Shown here piece after piece: positions 26,158 to 37,055 of a DNA stretch of 63,177 bases. Numbering within the stretch: position 1 is the stretch's first letter; every line of letters begins with the position of its first letter. The DNA lies in contig QHVM01000046.1 in assembly GCA_003223555.1 (NCBI GenBank), positions 1 to 63,177 of the forward strand, given 5' to 3'. The notes below the pieces were generated by a model, which saw only the letters and a program-made list of their open reading frames with translations, was not told where the DNA came from and searched no databases. Source of the DNA: Acidobacteriota bacterium. Lineage in GTDB: Bacteria; Acidobacteriota; Vicinamibacteria; Fen-336. Position numbers and translations under genes: made by a program.

Positions 26158-26210
26158 GGAGGGACCTCCGCGTGTTGGGGAAGCGTAGCGACCACTGTCC
26201 TCCTTCGTAT

Positions 26211-26384
26211 ATGCGTCGCCTCACGGCCCCGGGCTGTGACCCTGCGCACGTTTCGGTCGACCGAGCGGGCGGGCTGCTCACCGTGGCCGGCGCGGCCATC
26301 CTCCCGCTCGGCGTCCTGATGAACCTGAGGATCTATTTCGAACGCGGCTGGCCGGCGGGCTCGGCCGGGTGGCCCGCGCGTTGA
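26211..26384 (+). CDS. possible 57-residue single-pass membrane protein
   Basis: ATG 26211 opens a short frame with one hydrophobic helix (GGLLTVAGAAILPLGVLMNL) and a Gly/Trp end (YFERGWPAGSAGWPAR). No clear ribosome-binding site is seen. Codon use is compatible with coding, but the region could equally be untranslated. Placed before tRNA-Glu. Confidence 0.3.
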   Translation: MRRLTAPGCDPAHVSVDRAGGLLTVAGAAILPLGVLMNLRIYFERGWPAGSAGWPAR

Positions 26385-26426
26385 AACCGTTCGCCTGACG
26401 CCGCGCAGAGCGATATACTGCGGGAC

Positions 26427-26501
26427 GGCGCTATCGTCTAGGGGTTAGGACGGATGGTTCTCAGCCATCAGACCCGGGTTCGATTCCCGGTAGCGCTACC
26501 A
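26427..26501 (+). tRNA. tRNA-Glu (CUC anticodon)
   Basis: Full cloverleaf: acceptor GGCGCTA pairs with TAGCGCT (G1-U72 wobble). The D arm is GTCTAGGGGTTAGGAC, the anticodon stem GATGG/CCATC with loop TTCTCAG (anticodon CTC), and the T arm CCGGGTTCGATTCCCGG. The encoded 3' end is ACCA. The gene lies 2.4 kb from gltX, whose product would charge it. Confidence 0.95.
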
Positions 26502-26695
26502 TCTCCCCTCGCCGGCCCGCGGCGCCGAGGCCCAAACGTACAGAGGCCGTAATCGCAAAGCGTACGCCGCCCGCCCGCTGCTCCCGTCGGACCTTTCTGC
26601 CAATCCTGTGATTGAATGCGGCGGCCGCTTGCGGTAGCCTAGCGCCCTCATCTGCGGCGCCGCATCGGCGCCGCCAACTCGGAGCCTGATCGACG

Positions 26696-27169
26696 ATGAC
26701 TCTTGCCTCTGCGCTGAAGGATGCCGTTCGCCGTGCCTCCGCCCGCGAGATGCAGAAGACGATGCGGCGTCTCCGCCGCCTGCAGCGGCAGGTGAAGTCG
26801 TTGCGGCTGGAGGCCCGCGCCCAGCGTCGCATCGTGGCCGGGGTGGAGCGCCGTTTCTCGCGCCTGAAGTCGCGCGTCCTGCGCACGGGCGTGTCGGCCG
26901 GGCCCGGCCGGCCGCTGACGCCGCAGTCCATCCGCTCCCTCCGGGAAAGGCTGGGGATGCCGCGGATCGAGTTCGCCAAGCTCGTGGGCGTCAGCCCGGG
27001 CTCGATCTTCGGCTGGGAGACCGGCCGCACCCTGCCCCGGGGGCGCAGCGTGGCCCGGCTGCGGGACGTGCGGAAGATGGGCGTGCGCGCCGCACGCGGG
27101 AAGGCCGGCCGGCGCCGCGCGCGCCGCCGCGGCGGCCGGAAGACGACCCGGAAGACGGCGCGCCGCTAG
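26696..27169 (+). CDS. basic coiled-coil HTH DNA-binding protein
   Basis: 157 residues. The first half is an Arg/Lys-rich coiled coil (MQKTMRRLRRLQRQVKSLRL). The middle is an XRE-like helix-turn-helix (LRERLGMPRIEFAKLVGVSP followed by GSIFGWETGRTLPRGRS). The last ~25 residues are nearly all Arg/Lys/Gly/Thr (GRRRARRRGGRKTTRKTARR), resembling the tails of nucleoid-associated proteins. It may be a chromatin-like factor or regulator. It ends only eight bases from the convergent NYN gene. Confidence 0.75.
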   Translation: MTLASALKDAVRRASAREMQKTMRRLRRLQRQVKSLRLEARAQRRIVAGVERRFSRLKSRVLRTGVSAGPGRPLTPQSIRSLRERLGMPRIEFAKLVGVSPGSIFGWETGRTLPRGRSVARLRDVRKMGVRAARGKAGRRRARRRGGRKTTRKTARR

Positions 27170-27176
27170 CGAGGGA

Positions 27177-28508
27177 CTAGCCCTCGGGCTCGGACGACCC
27201 ACCCCCACCGGGCGGGGACGGGTCGGGCTCGCGCCTCATCCAGGACGACAGGAACGAGAACCGTCGGCGATCCTCCTGGTGCGCGTCGGAAGGCGCCTCG
27301 GCCGCCGGCGGCGCCTCGCCGCCCGGAGACGGCGCGCCGGGACGGGCGGTCGCCTCGGTCGCGCTTTGTTCCGCCGGTTCGGGGCCGGCCTCCTCGCTGC
27401 CTTCGGCAGAGAGGTCGGCTTCGTCGCTCTCGACCTCCTCGTGCTCGTCGGCTCCCCCGGCCTCGTCGTTCCCGGGATGCGATCCCGGCTCCATGAATGC
27501 GCCGGCGGCGAGGACGGAGGCGGCCCGCCCGCGTCCCCGGCCGCGGCTGCGGCGCCGGCGTGGCGTCCGCGTGCCGTTGGCGGCCGCCTCGCTGGGGCCA
27601 GCCTCGCCGGCCGCCACCGGCACGGGGCCCAATGCGGCGGCCTCGGGTGGCCGAGCGACGCCCGGCGCGGGCATCGACGCGGCAACCGCGGGCGGCGCGG
27701 GCGGCGCAGCGGTGGCGGGAACGGCGGCGCCGCTCGACACCGCGCCGGGCCCGAGGTCCTCGACGATGTAGCTGCCTGACTTCTGGTCCCGGCGCAGCAC
27801 GACGATCCCGCGTCGCTGGGCGTCTTCCAGCAGGTGCGAGAAGGTGCGGAAGCCGTAGTAGGTCTCGTTGAAGGAGGGCTTCTTGCGCTTCATGGTCTCC
27901 TTGACCATGGAGCCCCAGAGCACCTCCTTGTTCTCGCGCTGGAGGGCGAGCACGGAGTCGACGAGCAGCGAGAAGACTTCCTGCTGCTTCTCGTTGGCGT
28001 TGGCGATCACCGGCACCGGCCGCTGCTGGCCGCGGACGAGGTCCTCGTAGAAGATGAACTCGTCGCAGTTCTCGATCAGCAGGTCGGAGGTCGAGTTCTT
28101 CACCCCCAGCCCGATGACGTACTTGTTGTTCTCCTTCAGCTTGGAGACGAGGGGCGAGAAGTCGGAGTCGCCCGAGGCGACCACGAAGCAGTTGATGTGC
28201 TCCTTCTGGAACGACATGTCCATGGCGTCGACCACCAGTCGGATGTCGGCCGAGTTCTTGCCGCCGACCGACTTCTGGGGCACCTCGATCAGCTCGATGG
28301 CCGCCTCGTGGAAGCTGCGCTTGTAGTCGGCATAGCGGCTCCAGTCCGCGTAGGCCTTCTTGACGAGGAGCTTGCCCTTGTCGAGCAGCCGCTCGAGGAC
28401 GAGGTTGACGTCGAACTTGCGGTAGTGGGCGTCGCGGACGCCGATGGCGATGTTCTCGAAGTCGATGAAGAGGGCGAGCCGTTGCTCGTCCTGGGAATTG
28501 CTGGCCAA
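27177..28508 (-). CDS. NYN-domain nuclease with OST-HTH/LOTUS RNA-binding domain
   Basis: 443 residues from a TTG start that has GAGGAGG six bases upstream. Residues ~10-160 are a LabA/NYN PIN-like domain: LALFIDFENIAIGVRDAHYR with the first catalytic Asp, GKNSADIRLVVDAMDMSFQ, and FVVASGDSDFSPLVSKLKE with the last acidic pair. Residues ~180-260 form an OST-HTH (LOTUS) domain (SVLALQRENKEVLWGSMVKE ... YYGFRTFSHLLEDAQRRGIV). The last ~170 residues are low-complexity Ala/Pro/Glu. Such proteins are believed to act on RNA. Catalytic aspartates are present, so it is probably an active metal-dependent RNase. Confidence 0.88.
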   Translation of the reverse strand: MASNSQDEQRLALFIDFENIAIGVRDAHYRKFDVNLVLERLLDKGKLLVKKAYADWSRYADYKRSFHEAAIELIEVPQKSVGGKNSADIRLVVDAMDMSFQKEHINCFVVASGDSDFSPLVSKLKENNKYVIGLGVKNSTSDLLIENCDEFIFYEDLVRGQQRPVPVIANANEKQQEVFSLLVDSVLALQRENKEVLWGSMVKETMKRKKPSFNETYYGFRTFSHLLEDAQRRGIVVLRRDQKSGSYIVEDLGPGAVSSGAAVPATAAPPAPPAVAASMPAPGVARPPEAAALGPVPVAAGEAGPSEAAANGTRTPRRRRSRGRGRGRAASVLAAGAFMEPGSHPGNDEAGGADEHEEVESDEADLSAEGSEEAGPEPAEQSATEATARPGAPSPGGEAPPAAEAPSDAHQEDRRRFSFLSSWMRREPDPSPPGGGGSSEPEG

Positions 28509-28864
28509 GAAGTTCCTCCTCGGGGGGAGTCGAATTCGGGATCGACACCCCCATGCCCGGACCTTCGGGGTCCCAGGCGGGGGCGCCCGGGGGGACCCGG
28601 GGCCGCGGGGACCACCAGTCTAGCATTCAATTCCCCGCTATGCCACGCTAAGGCCCGCGACTGAGCCGTCTTCCTGATCACGGGGGCGGCGCTGGTCCTG
28701 GCCGCCGCCGGCGCCTATCGCCATCTGCCCCGAGTGCGTTCAGCGTCTCTACCGTGGCCTCGCGGAGAAAGTCGCCCGGCGCTCCTCGGCGGGGAATTGA
28801 TGCGGCGGGGCTTGACAGCGCGGCTGCCCCTGGAACAGGATGGCGAAGAAAAGACGAAACTGGA
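28509..28864. other. intergenic stretch between divergent NYN and imuA genes
   Basis: About 350 bases holding the two divergent promoters. A TTGACA hexamer at 28812-28817 points toward imuA, but no good -10 follows at 16-18 bases. No LexA-type palindrome was recognised. A G/C-rich segment (28680-28745) could encode LITGAALVLAAAGAYRHLP in one frame, but it has no start and is probably fortuitous. Confidence 0.4.
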
Positions 28865-29581
28865 ATGGCCCCCCACTCCTCCGCCCTCAAGCACACGCTG
28901 GAAGAGCTGCTGCGGCACCGACGGCTGCAGGCCGAAGCTCCGCCCCTGCGCGGGCAGGACCGGCGCCTCTTGCCGCTGCCCACGGGCGTCAACGTGGTGG
29001 ACGAGCCGCTCGGCGGCGGGCTGCCCCGCGGCCAGGTGTCGGAGGTCCACGGCCCGCCTTCTGCGGGCCGGACCGCCCTCGTCCTTTCGCTGGCGGCGCG
29101 GGTCACGCGGAGCGGCGCGCTGGCCGGCTGGATCGACCCTCGCGACCGCTTCGATCCGGCCACCGCCTCCTCGGCCGGCACGGACCTCGCGCGCTTGCTG
29201 TGGCTGCGTGGCAGGGCCGGGTCGGGCCGGATCCTGTCCGAGTCCGCAGCCGCGACGGGCACGCTCGTGGGCGCGGGCTTGTTCGACCTCGTGGTCCTGG
29301 ACTTGGCGGGGATCCCGTTCCCGGAGATCCAGCGCCTGCCCGGCGCGACCTGGATCCGGCTGCAGCGGATGATCGAAGCGACGCCGACCGCGCTGGTCCT
29401 CGTGGCCGATGGTCACGTGGCCCATGGTCCCGGCGGAGTCTCCCTGGCCCTGGCCCCCGGCTCCGCGCGCTGGTCCGGTCCGGCCGGGCCGGGTCGGCTG
29501 CTCCGCGGCCTCGTCACCGAGGTGCGCGCGGGGGGTCACGTGCTTCGTCCCGTCGCTTTCGAGCGGGTTGCCGGTATTTGA
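28865..29581 (+). CDS. imuA: ImuA-like RecA-fold protein of the mutasome
   Basis: 238 residues from ATG 28865 (an upstream in-frame ATG at 28754 is less likely). The RecA-like core shows PLPTGVNVVDEPLGGGLPRG, then EVHGPPSAGRTALVLSLAAR in place of a strict Walker A (GPPSAGRTAL), and a Walker-B-like strand (LFDLVVLDLAGIPF). ImuA acts with ImuB and DnaE2 in DNA-damage-induced mutagenesis, replacing the RecA-like function at the lesion. Nineteen bases separate it from the ImuB-like gene. No dnaE2 gene lies in the rest of the window. Confidence 0.8.
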   Translation: MAPHSSALKHTLEELLRHRRLQAEAPPLRGQDRRLLPLPTGVNVVDEPLGGGLPRGQVSEVHGPPSAGRTALVLSLAARVTRSGALAGWIDPRDRFDPATASSAGTDLARLLWLRGRAGSGRILSESAAATGTLVGAGLFDLVVLDLAGIPFPEIQRLPGATWIRLQRMIEATPTALVLVADGHVAHGPGGVSLALAPGSARWSGPAGPGRLLRGLVTEVRAGGHVLRPVAFERVAGI

Positions 29582-29599
29582 GCGGCTACCTGCCGATCC

Positions 29600-30909
29600 A
29601 TGTACGGAGGGCTTCACTCGCCGGCGCCGCTCCCGACCCCGGATGCGCTCGTCGATCTCGCGCGGCAGTTCACGCCGCGAGTGGAGGCGCTCGGCCCCAC
29701 GCCGGTCCTGCTCGACCTGCACGGCCTGGGCCGCGCCTGGCCTTCTCCACGCGCTCTCGGGGAGGCCCTGCTGGACGCGGCCCGCCGACAGCGGCTGGAG
29801 CCCCGGGTGGCCCTGGCCGGCAGCCGTGTGGCCGCCCTCCTCGTGGCCCGGGCCCGGGAGGGCCTGACCGTCGTGGGCCCCGGCGAGGAGGCGGTAGCCC
29901 TGGCCCCGCTGCCGCTGGCGCTTCTCGACCTCGACCCCGAGCGCGAAGAGACGCTGCTGCGCTGGGGCCTGCGCACGCTGGGGGACCTGGCCGCGCTGCC
30001 CCCCTCGGGCCTGGCCCAGCGCCTGGGCCCCGACGCGTCGCGCCTGTGCCGCCTGGCCCGGGGAGAGGACGAAGCGCCGCTGGTGGCCACGGCGCCGCCC
30101 GAGACCTTCGCTTGCACGCTGGAGCTGGACTGGCCAGTCGACGGGCTCGAGCCGCTCTCGTTCCTGCTCGCCCGCGTGCTCGACCCGCTCTGCGCCGGCC
30201 TCGTCACGCGGGGCCGCCGGGCCGCTTCCCTCGCCGCCGAGCTGGGGCTGGTGGATGGATCTCTTCACCGGCGCGTGCTCCATCCTGCGGCGGCCTCGGC
30301 CGAGCCTCGCACCTGGCGGACGCTGCTGCTGCTCGACCTGGAGACCCACCCGCCGCGCGATGCGATCCAGGCCGTCACGCTGCGGGCCGAGCCCACCCCG
30401 GCCAGTTCTCGCTCCTCGACCCCGCCCAGCCCTCCCCCGAGCGCCTGGCCGAGACGATGGCCCGCTTGCACGAGTGGACCGCCGCCGGCCGGGGCGGCGC
30501 CGCGGTGCTCCTCGACACCCATCGGCCGGGGGCCTTCGTCATGGGCAGCTTCGCCCCCGGCCCTTTCACGGGGGGTCTGAGGGGTGCGGAGCACCCCCCA
30601 GCTCATGGCGCGAGCGAGGGATTCACTCCCGAGCGAGCGAAAGACGGCCCGCCTCGGATCGCTCTTCGCGTCTTCCGTCCGCCCCGCCCGGCCGAGGTCT
30701 CCCTCCGGGAGGGCATCCCCGTGTTCGTCGCCGCGGGCCGCGTCCGGGGCGCGGTGCGGGACCGGGCCGGCCCCTGGCGCGCCTCGGGGGACTGGTGGGA
30801 CGTGGGGTGGGGCCGCGAGCAGTGGGACGTCTCGCTGGAAGCCGGCGTGTACCGGATCTTCCGCGATCTGTTGCAAGACGCGTGGTTTATTGAAGGTGAG
30901 TTCGATTAA
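29600..30909 (+). pseudogene. imuB: ImuB-like Y-family polymerase homologue, frameshifted
   Basis: Starts MYGGLHSPAPLPTPDALVDL, lacking the first ~80 residues of proteobacterial ImuB. This short form is, to my recollection, typical of acidobacterial homologues. Y-family parts are recognisable: PVLLDLHGLGRAWPSPRAL, the HhH thumb LLRWGLRTLGDLAALPPSGL and a little-finger region around ELDWPVDGLEPLSFLLARVL. At about 30405 the frame changes within CCACCCCGGCCAG. The next frame reads GQFSLLDPAQPSPERLAETM and continues to 30909 (FRPPRPAEVSLREG ... YRIFRDLLQDAWFIEGEFD). Restoring one C, or one GGCC unit, rejoins them. A repeat copy (30569-30630) is inserted in frame in the C-terminal part. Confidence 0.75.
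30569..30630 (-). repeat. dispersed hairpin repeat, copy 1 (inside imuB)
   Basis: On the minus strand: GGG-AGTGAAT-CCC (30618-30630), then CTGGGGGGTGC-TCC-GCACCCCTCAG (30577-30601) and ACCCCCC. The same two hairpins occur at 36650-36771 and 42624-42764 with different but still paired stems. Here it adds an in-frame peptide to imuB (GGLRGAEHPPAHGASEGF). Confidence 0.7.
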
Positions 30910-30912
30910 CGG

Positions 30913-31425
30913 CTATGCGGCAGGCCGGGGCGAGGCCGCATCATCGGTCTTCCCTCCCAGGCCCAGCCCGCGCGCGAGCAAGGCGTCGAGGCTCACCACG
31001 CCCGGGCCGTAGAGCACGAGCCAGGCGAGCAGGATCAGGAAGACGAAGGACGCGATGTCGGTGGGGCCGACCTCGCCCGAGAAGCGCCACGACTCGAGGA
31101 ACTGCTTGCGCTCCGTGACGAGCGCCACCAGCATCGTGCCGGCCAGGCCGAGCGCCACCAGGCGGGTCAGCAGGCCGATCACGAGCAGCATGCCGCCGTA
31201 GTACTCGAGACGCGCCACGACGTGGGCGTTCATCTCCGGCCAGGGCACACCCTGCTCGCCCAGGAACGAGACGAAGGTCTCGAAGTTCGCGAGCTTGCCG
31301 CGGCCGGTCAGGAAGAAGGCGTGGCCGAGCGTGATGCGGGTGAGGAGGGGGGCCAGGAACGCGAGGGCGGCCGCCGCCCGCAGCCCGAGCCGGGCGAGGC
31401 GCTGCACGAAGGAAGGGGCGGGCAT
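30913..31425 (-). CDS. DoxX-family membrane protein
   Basis: 170 residues from ATG 31425, chosen for AGGAGG upstream; a longer frame to 31461 exists. Four hydrophobic helices are seen, with RITLGHAFFLTGRGKLANFE in the first and EYYGGMLLVIGLLTRLVALG in the second, matching the DoxX/SURF4-like superfamily. Family members include a thiosulfate:quinone oxidoreductase subunit and oxidative-stress-related membrane proteins, but most are unassigned. The gene is convergent with imuB (three bases apart). Confidence 0.85.
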   Translation of the reverse strand: MPAPSFVQRLARLGLRAAAALAFLAPLLTRITLGHAFFLTGRGKLANFETFVSFLGEQGVPWPEMNAHVVARLEYYGGMLLVIGLLTRLVALGLAGTMLVALVTERKQFLESWRFSGEVGPTDIASFVFLILLAWLVLYGPGVVSLDALLARGLGLGGKTDDAASPRPAA

Positions 31426-31538
31426 CGGCGACCTCCTTTTGACGGCCGGATGGCGCGACATCCTAACTCAACGCCGGCGGCCCGCCCGCCATTCCCTCCC
31501 TCCGGGGCCGCCGCGGGCCCAGGGTGGCCGAGTGTAGG

Positions 31539-32645
31539 ATGAAGGCCGTGCCCTCCCGGCGTCCCCGGCGCGTCGGCCTGCTGACCGGGGGCGGCGACTG
31601 CCCCGGCCTGAACGCGGTCATCCGCGCGGCCAGCCGCACCGCCTTCCACCTCGGCTGGGAGGTGTGGGGGATCGAGGACGGCTTCGACGGGCTCCTCACC
31701 CGCAACGTGCGGCGGCTCACCAGCCGCGACGTGCGGGGGATCCTCCAGCTCGGGGGGACCATCCTCGGCACCACCAACCGCTACAACCCGTTTCGCTACC
31801 CCGTGCGGAGGCGAGGAGCGCTGGTGGAGACGGACCGCTCGCGCGAGGTGCTGCGGAACTTCCGCGCGTTGGGCCTCGACGTCCTCATCGCGATCGGCGG
31901 CGACGGCACCCTCGGCATCGCCGAGCAGTTCCATCGCCAGGGCATGCGCCTGGTGGGGGTACCCAAGACCATCGACAACGACATCGCCTCCACCGTGGTC
32001 ACGTTCGGCTTCGACACCGCCGTCACCACCGCCACCGACGCCCTCGACAAGCTGCACACGACCGCCGAGTCCCACAAGCGGGTGATGGTCGTGGAGGTGA
32101 TGGGCCGCTACGCGGGATGGATCGCGCTCCATTCCGGCATCGCCGGCGGCGCGGACGTCATCCTCATCCCCGAGATACCCTTCGACGTCCACAAGGTGTG
32201 CGACACCGTGCGGTCGCGGGAGCGCGCCGGCAGCGAGTTCTCCATCGTGGTCGTGGCGGAGGGAGCGACCGCCCGCCACGGCCGGCGCATTCTCCGCGAG
32301 AAGAAGGAAGTGGGGCGCGAGCCTCGCCTGGGCGGCATCGGGGAATGGCTGGCGGTGCAGATCGCGCGGCACACCGGCAAGGAGACGCGCAACCTGGTCC
32401 TCGGCCACCTGCAGCGGGGAGGCCAGCCCACGAGCTTCGACCGGCTGCTCGGGACCCGCTTCGGGGCGGCGGCGATGCGGCTGGTGGCCGGGGGGCACTT
32501 CGGGACCATGGTCGCCCTCGACCCGCCACGGGTCCTGGCGGTGCCGCTGGCCGAGGCGGTCGGACACGGTAGGATGAAGAAGGTGCCTCTCGACTCGGAC
32601 ATCCTCCAATCGGCCCGCGACATGGGCATCGGTTTCGGAGATTGA
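31539..32645 (+). CDS. pfkA: 6-phosphofructokinase
   Basis: 368 residues from ATG 31539. Phosphorylates fructose 6-phosphate in glycolysis. Signatures in order: RVGLLTGGGDCPGLNAVIRA (phosphoryl-donor loop), LIAIGGDGTLGIAEQF, VGVPKTIDNDIASTVVTFGF with the catalytic Asp, VVEVMGRYAGWIALHSGIAG and LGHLQRGGQPTSFDRLLGTR. Gly in GGDGT together with PKTIDND is the combination seen in the ATP-using branch that is closest to PPi-dependent enzymes, so the donor should be tested. Its TGA overlaps the start of the next gene. Confidence 0.93.
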   Translation: MKAVPSRRPRRVGLLTGGGDCPGLNAVIRAASRTAFHLGWEVWGIEDGFDGLLTRNVRRLTSRDVRGILQLGGTILGTTNRYNPFRYPVRRRGALVETDRSREVLRNFRALGLDVLIAIGGDGTLGIAEQFHRQGMRLVGVPKTIDNDIASTVVTFGFDTAVTTATDALDKLHTTAESHKRVMVVEVMGRYAGWIALHSGIAGGADVILIPEIPFDVHKVCDTVRSRERAGSEFSIVVVAEGATARHGRRILREKKEVGREPRLGGIGEWLAVQIARHTGKETRNLVLGHLQRGGQPTSFDRLLGTRFGAAAMRLVAGGHFGTMVALDPPRVLAVPLAEAVGHGRMKKVPLDSDILQSARDMGIGFGD

Positions 32646-33082
32646 CGGCCCCGCGCTGGAGTCGGAGCGGGCCGGCCGCGCTGGCCCTGGCCCTGGCCTT
32701 CGGCTGCGCGCTCTTCCACAAGGAGCAAGGTCCGCCCGCGGCAACGGGACCGCCCCCGCCCCTGCCGGTGAAGAAGGCGAGCGAGGAGGTCGTGGTCGCG
32801 GCCTGGGCGGAGCCGCCGCGGCTGCCTCCCGCGGGCGGGCAAGTGCAGATCCTCGTCCGGCTGCAGCGGCGCGGGGGCGCGCCGTTCGAGGGAGTGGAGG
32901 TGCGCCTGACGGCCGCGGGGGGGGCGCTGTTCTCGGGCGGCCGTGTCCTCGTCAGCGACGCCGGGGGCCAGACCCGCGACCGGCTGACCGCCCACCACAC
33001 CGCCTTCATCACCCTCAATGCAGGAGGCACGGTGTACCGCTTCAAGGTGCCGGTGGGCGGACGCGAGGCGCCCTCCCGCTGA
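32642..33082 (+). CDS. small lipoprotein-like exported protein
   Basis: 146 residues from a TTG that overlaps the phosphofructokinase stop (TTGA). The N-terminus (GPAALALALAFGCALFH) looks like a lipoprotein signal with Cys after AFG. A Pro-rich linker (PPAATGPPPPLPVKK) precedes one Ig-like beta domain (LRRRGGAPFEGVEVRLTAA-like, ending FKVPVGG). Ig-like domains of this sort with GxxTD-type turns resemble invasin/Big1 modules. Function unknown. Confidence 0.65.
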   Translation: MTAPRWSRSGPAALALALAFGCALFHKEQGPPAATGPPPPLPVKKASEEVVVAAWAEPPRLPPAGGQVQILVRLQRRGGAPFEGVEVRLTAAGGALFSGGRVLVSDAGGQTRDRLTAHHTAFITLNAGGTVYRFKVPVGGREAPSR

Positions 33083-33192
33083 GCCTCGACGCGCCGCTCC
33101 GGCCCACCGACCCCGCCCTCGTCCGCGACCTGGGCCGCCTCCTCGCGCCCGAGCGGGTTCTCTCGCGGCCCCTCGACCGGCTGGGCCGCTCG

Positions 33193-35962
<2,770 letters not shown>

Positions 35963-35970
<8 letters not shown>

Positions 35971-36580
35971 CCGGTTCCTGGAGTGGGTGAGCGCGCTGCC
36001 CGTGGCGTGGATCTACGTCGCCGTCGTCGCGCTGTCGGCGGTGGAGAACGTGTTCCCGCCCGTGCCCGCCGACGTGGCCGTGGTCCTGGGCGCCTTCCTG
36101 TCCCGTCGGGGGCTGACGTCGGCTCCCCTCGTCGGAGCGCTGTGTTGGCTCGCCAACACCGCGTCCTCGGCCGGCATGTACTTCTACGCGCGCGCCCACG
36201 GGCGGCGTTTCGTGGAGGAGGGCTGGCCGCGCCGCTTCATGCCGCCGCGGACGCTGCGGGCGCTCGAGGACGCCTACGCCCGGCACGGCGTCTACGGGAT
36301 CTTCCTCAGCCGCTTCCTGCCCGGCATCCGGGCCGCGGTTACGCCCTTCGCCGGCATCGTCGGCATCTCACCCCTGCGCGCCCTCGTCCCCTCCGCCTCC
36401 GCCTCCGCGATCTGGTACGCGTTCCTGGTCGCGGCCGGGGCGGCCCTGGGAGCGAACTTCGAGGCGGCCAAAGGCCTCGTCAGCAGCGCCAACCGCGTGC
36501 TCGGCATCGTATCCCTCGCGGTCGTGATGCTCATCGCGCTCTGGCTGTGGCGCCAGCGCCGCCGCCGCGGCGAAGGCTAG
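35963..36580 (+). CDS. DedA/VTT-family membrane protein
   Basis: 205 residues from a GTG overlapping the previous stop, so coupled to the dehydrogenase. Several hydrophobic helices. DedA signatures are present: YVAVVALSAVENVFPPVPAD, with the reentrant-loop E near the start, and GIFLSRFLPGIRAAVTPFAG, the conserved FxRxxPGxR motif. DedA proteins flip or transport undecaprenyl phosphate or phospholipids and support envelope integrity. A second helix pair ends in a basic tail (RQRRRRGEG). Confidence 0.9.
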
Positions 36581-36603
36581 GCCGTTCCGCGCGCGGCGCT
36601 TTC

Positions 36604-36866
36604 CTTTAACGCAGAGGACGCGGAGAAAAACGGAGAGGACCTCATCAAGCTGGGGGGTGCTAGCGGCGCACCCCCCAGACCCCCCCGCTCGCGTCTTCCG
36701 CGGCGTCGAAGTGAATTCGCCGCCGCTCATCGAGCGGGTCCGCTTTCGCGGCCCCGGGGCGAGTGAATCGCGCTCCGCTCGCAGTCTGTTGTCTGTTTCC
36801 CTCCGTCTCCGTTCTCTGCGTCCTCGGGCCATTCGCGCAAGCCCTCTGCGAACTCTGCGTTGAAAG
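36604..36866. mobile_element. MITE-like non-coding repeat element
   Basis: About 260 bases with inverted ends: left TTTAACGCAGAGGACGCGGA, right (reverse complement) TTTCAACGCAGAGTTCGCAG. A second inverted unit, GAGGACGCGGAGAAAAACGG on the left, matches GAGGACGCAGAGAACGG on the right arm (36804-36828). Between the arms sits a copy of the dispersed hairpin repeat. No gene is inside. This layout suggests a non-autonomous element, or a composite of small dispersed repeats. It lies between dedA and the radical SAM gene. Confidence 0.5.
36650..36771 (+). repeat. dispersed hairpin repeat, copy 2
   Basis: CTGGGGGGTGC (36650-36660), loop TAGCGGC, then GCACCCCCCAG (36668-36678) and a C run. Further on, CGA-AGTGAAT-TCG (36707-36719, extended by flanking GGCG/CGCC) and GCG-AGTGAAT-CGC (36759-36771). 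The loop AGTGAAT is constant while the stems change as pairs. Confidence 0.7.
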
Positions 36867-36884
36867 GCAATCCTCGCGCGTTAC

Positions 36885-37029
36885 CTAGCCTTGCTTGGCC
36901 CCGAGGGAGGCGACGATGTCGCGGATGCGGTCCTGGGTGGCGGGAGAGAACCAGCCGTCCAGCCACTCCGAGATCGCCTCCGACCCCCCGGCGCAGCTCG
37001 GCCGTGAGCGCCTCGTCGATGGCGTTCCA
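36885..37029 (-). pseudogene. C-terminal remnant of an unidentified gene
   Basis: A short minus-strand piece with coding character in two frames: WNAIDEALTAELRRG, then EAISEWLDGWFSPATQDRIR and DIVASLGAKQG to a TAG at 36885. A frame change lies between them. There is no start and no upstream partner, because the C-terminus of the radical SAM gene follows immediately. The parent family is not recognised. Confidence 0.35.
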
Positions 37030-37055
37030 CCTTCCCGAGGGAGAGATTCTAGCGC

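Noticed and set aside
28812-28817. SOS/LexA box upstream of imuA
   Set aside because: No palindromic GAAC/GTTC-type site was found; only a lone TTGACA hexamer without a partner.
36650-36771. CRISPR array or integron attC site
   Set aside because: Hairpins recur at three distant places without regular spacing or spacers, and no attC core (GTTRRRY) pair was found.
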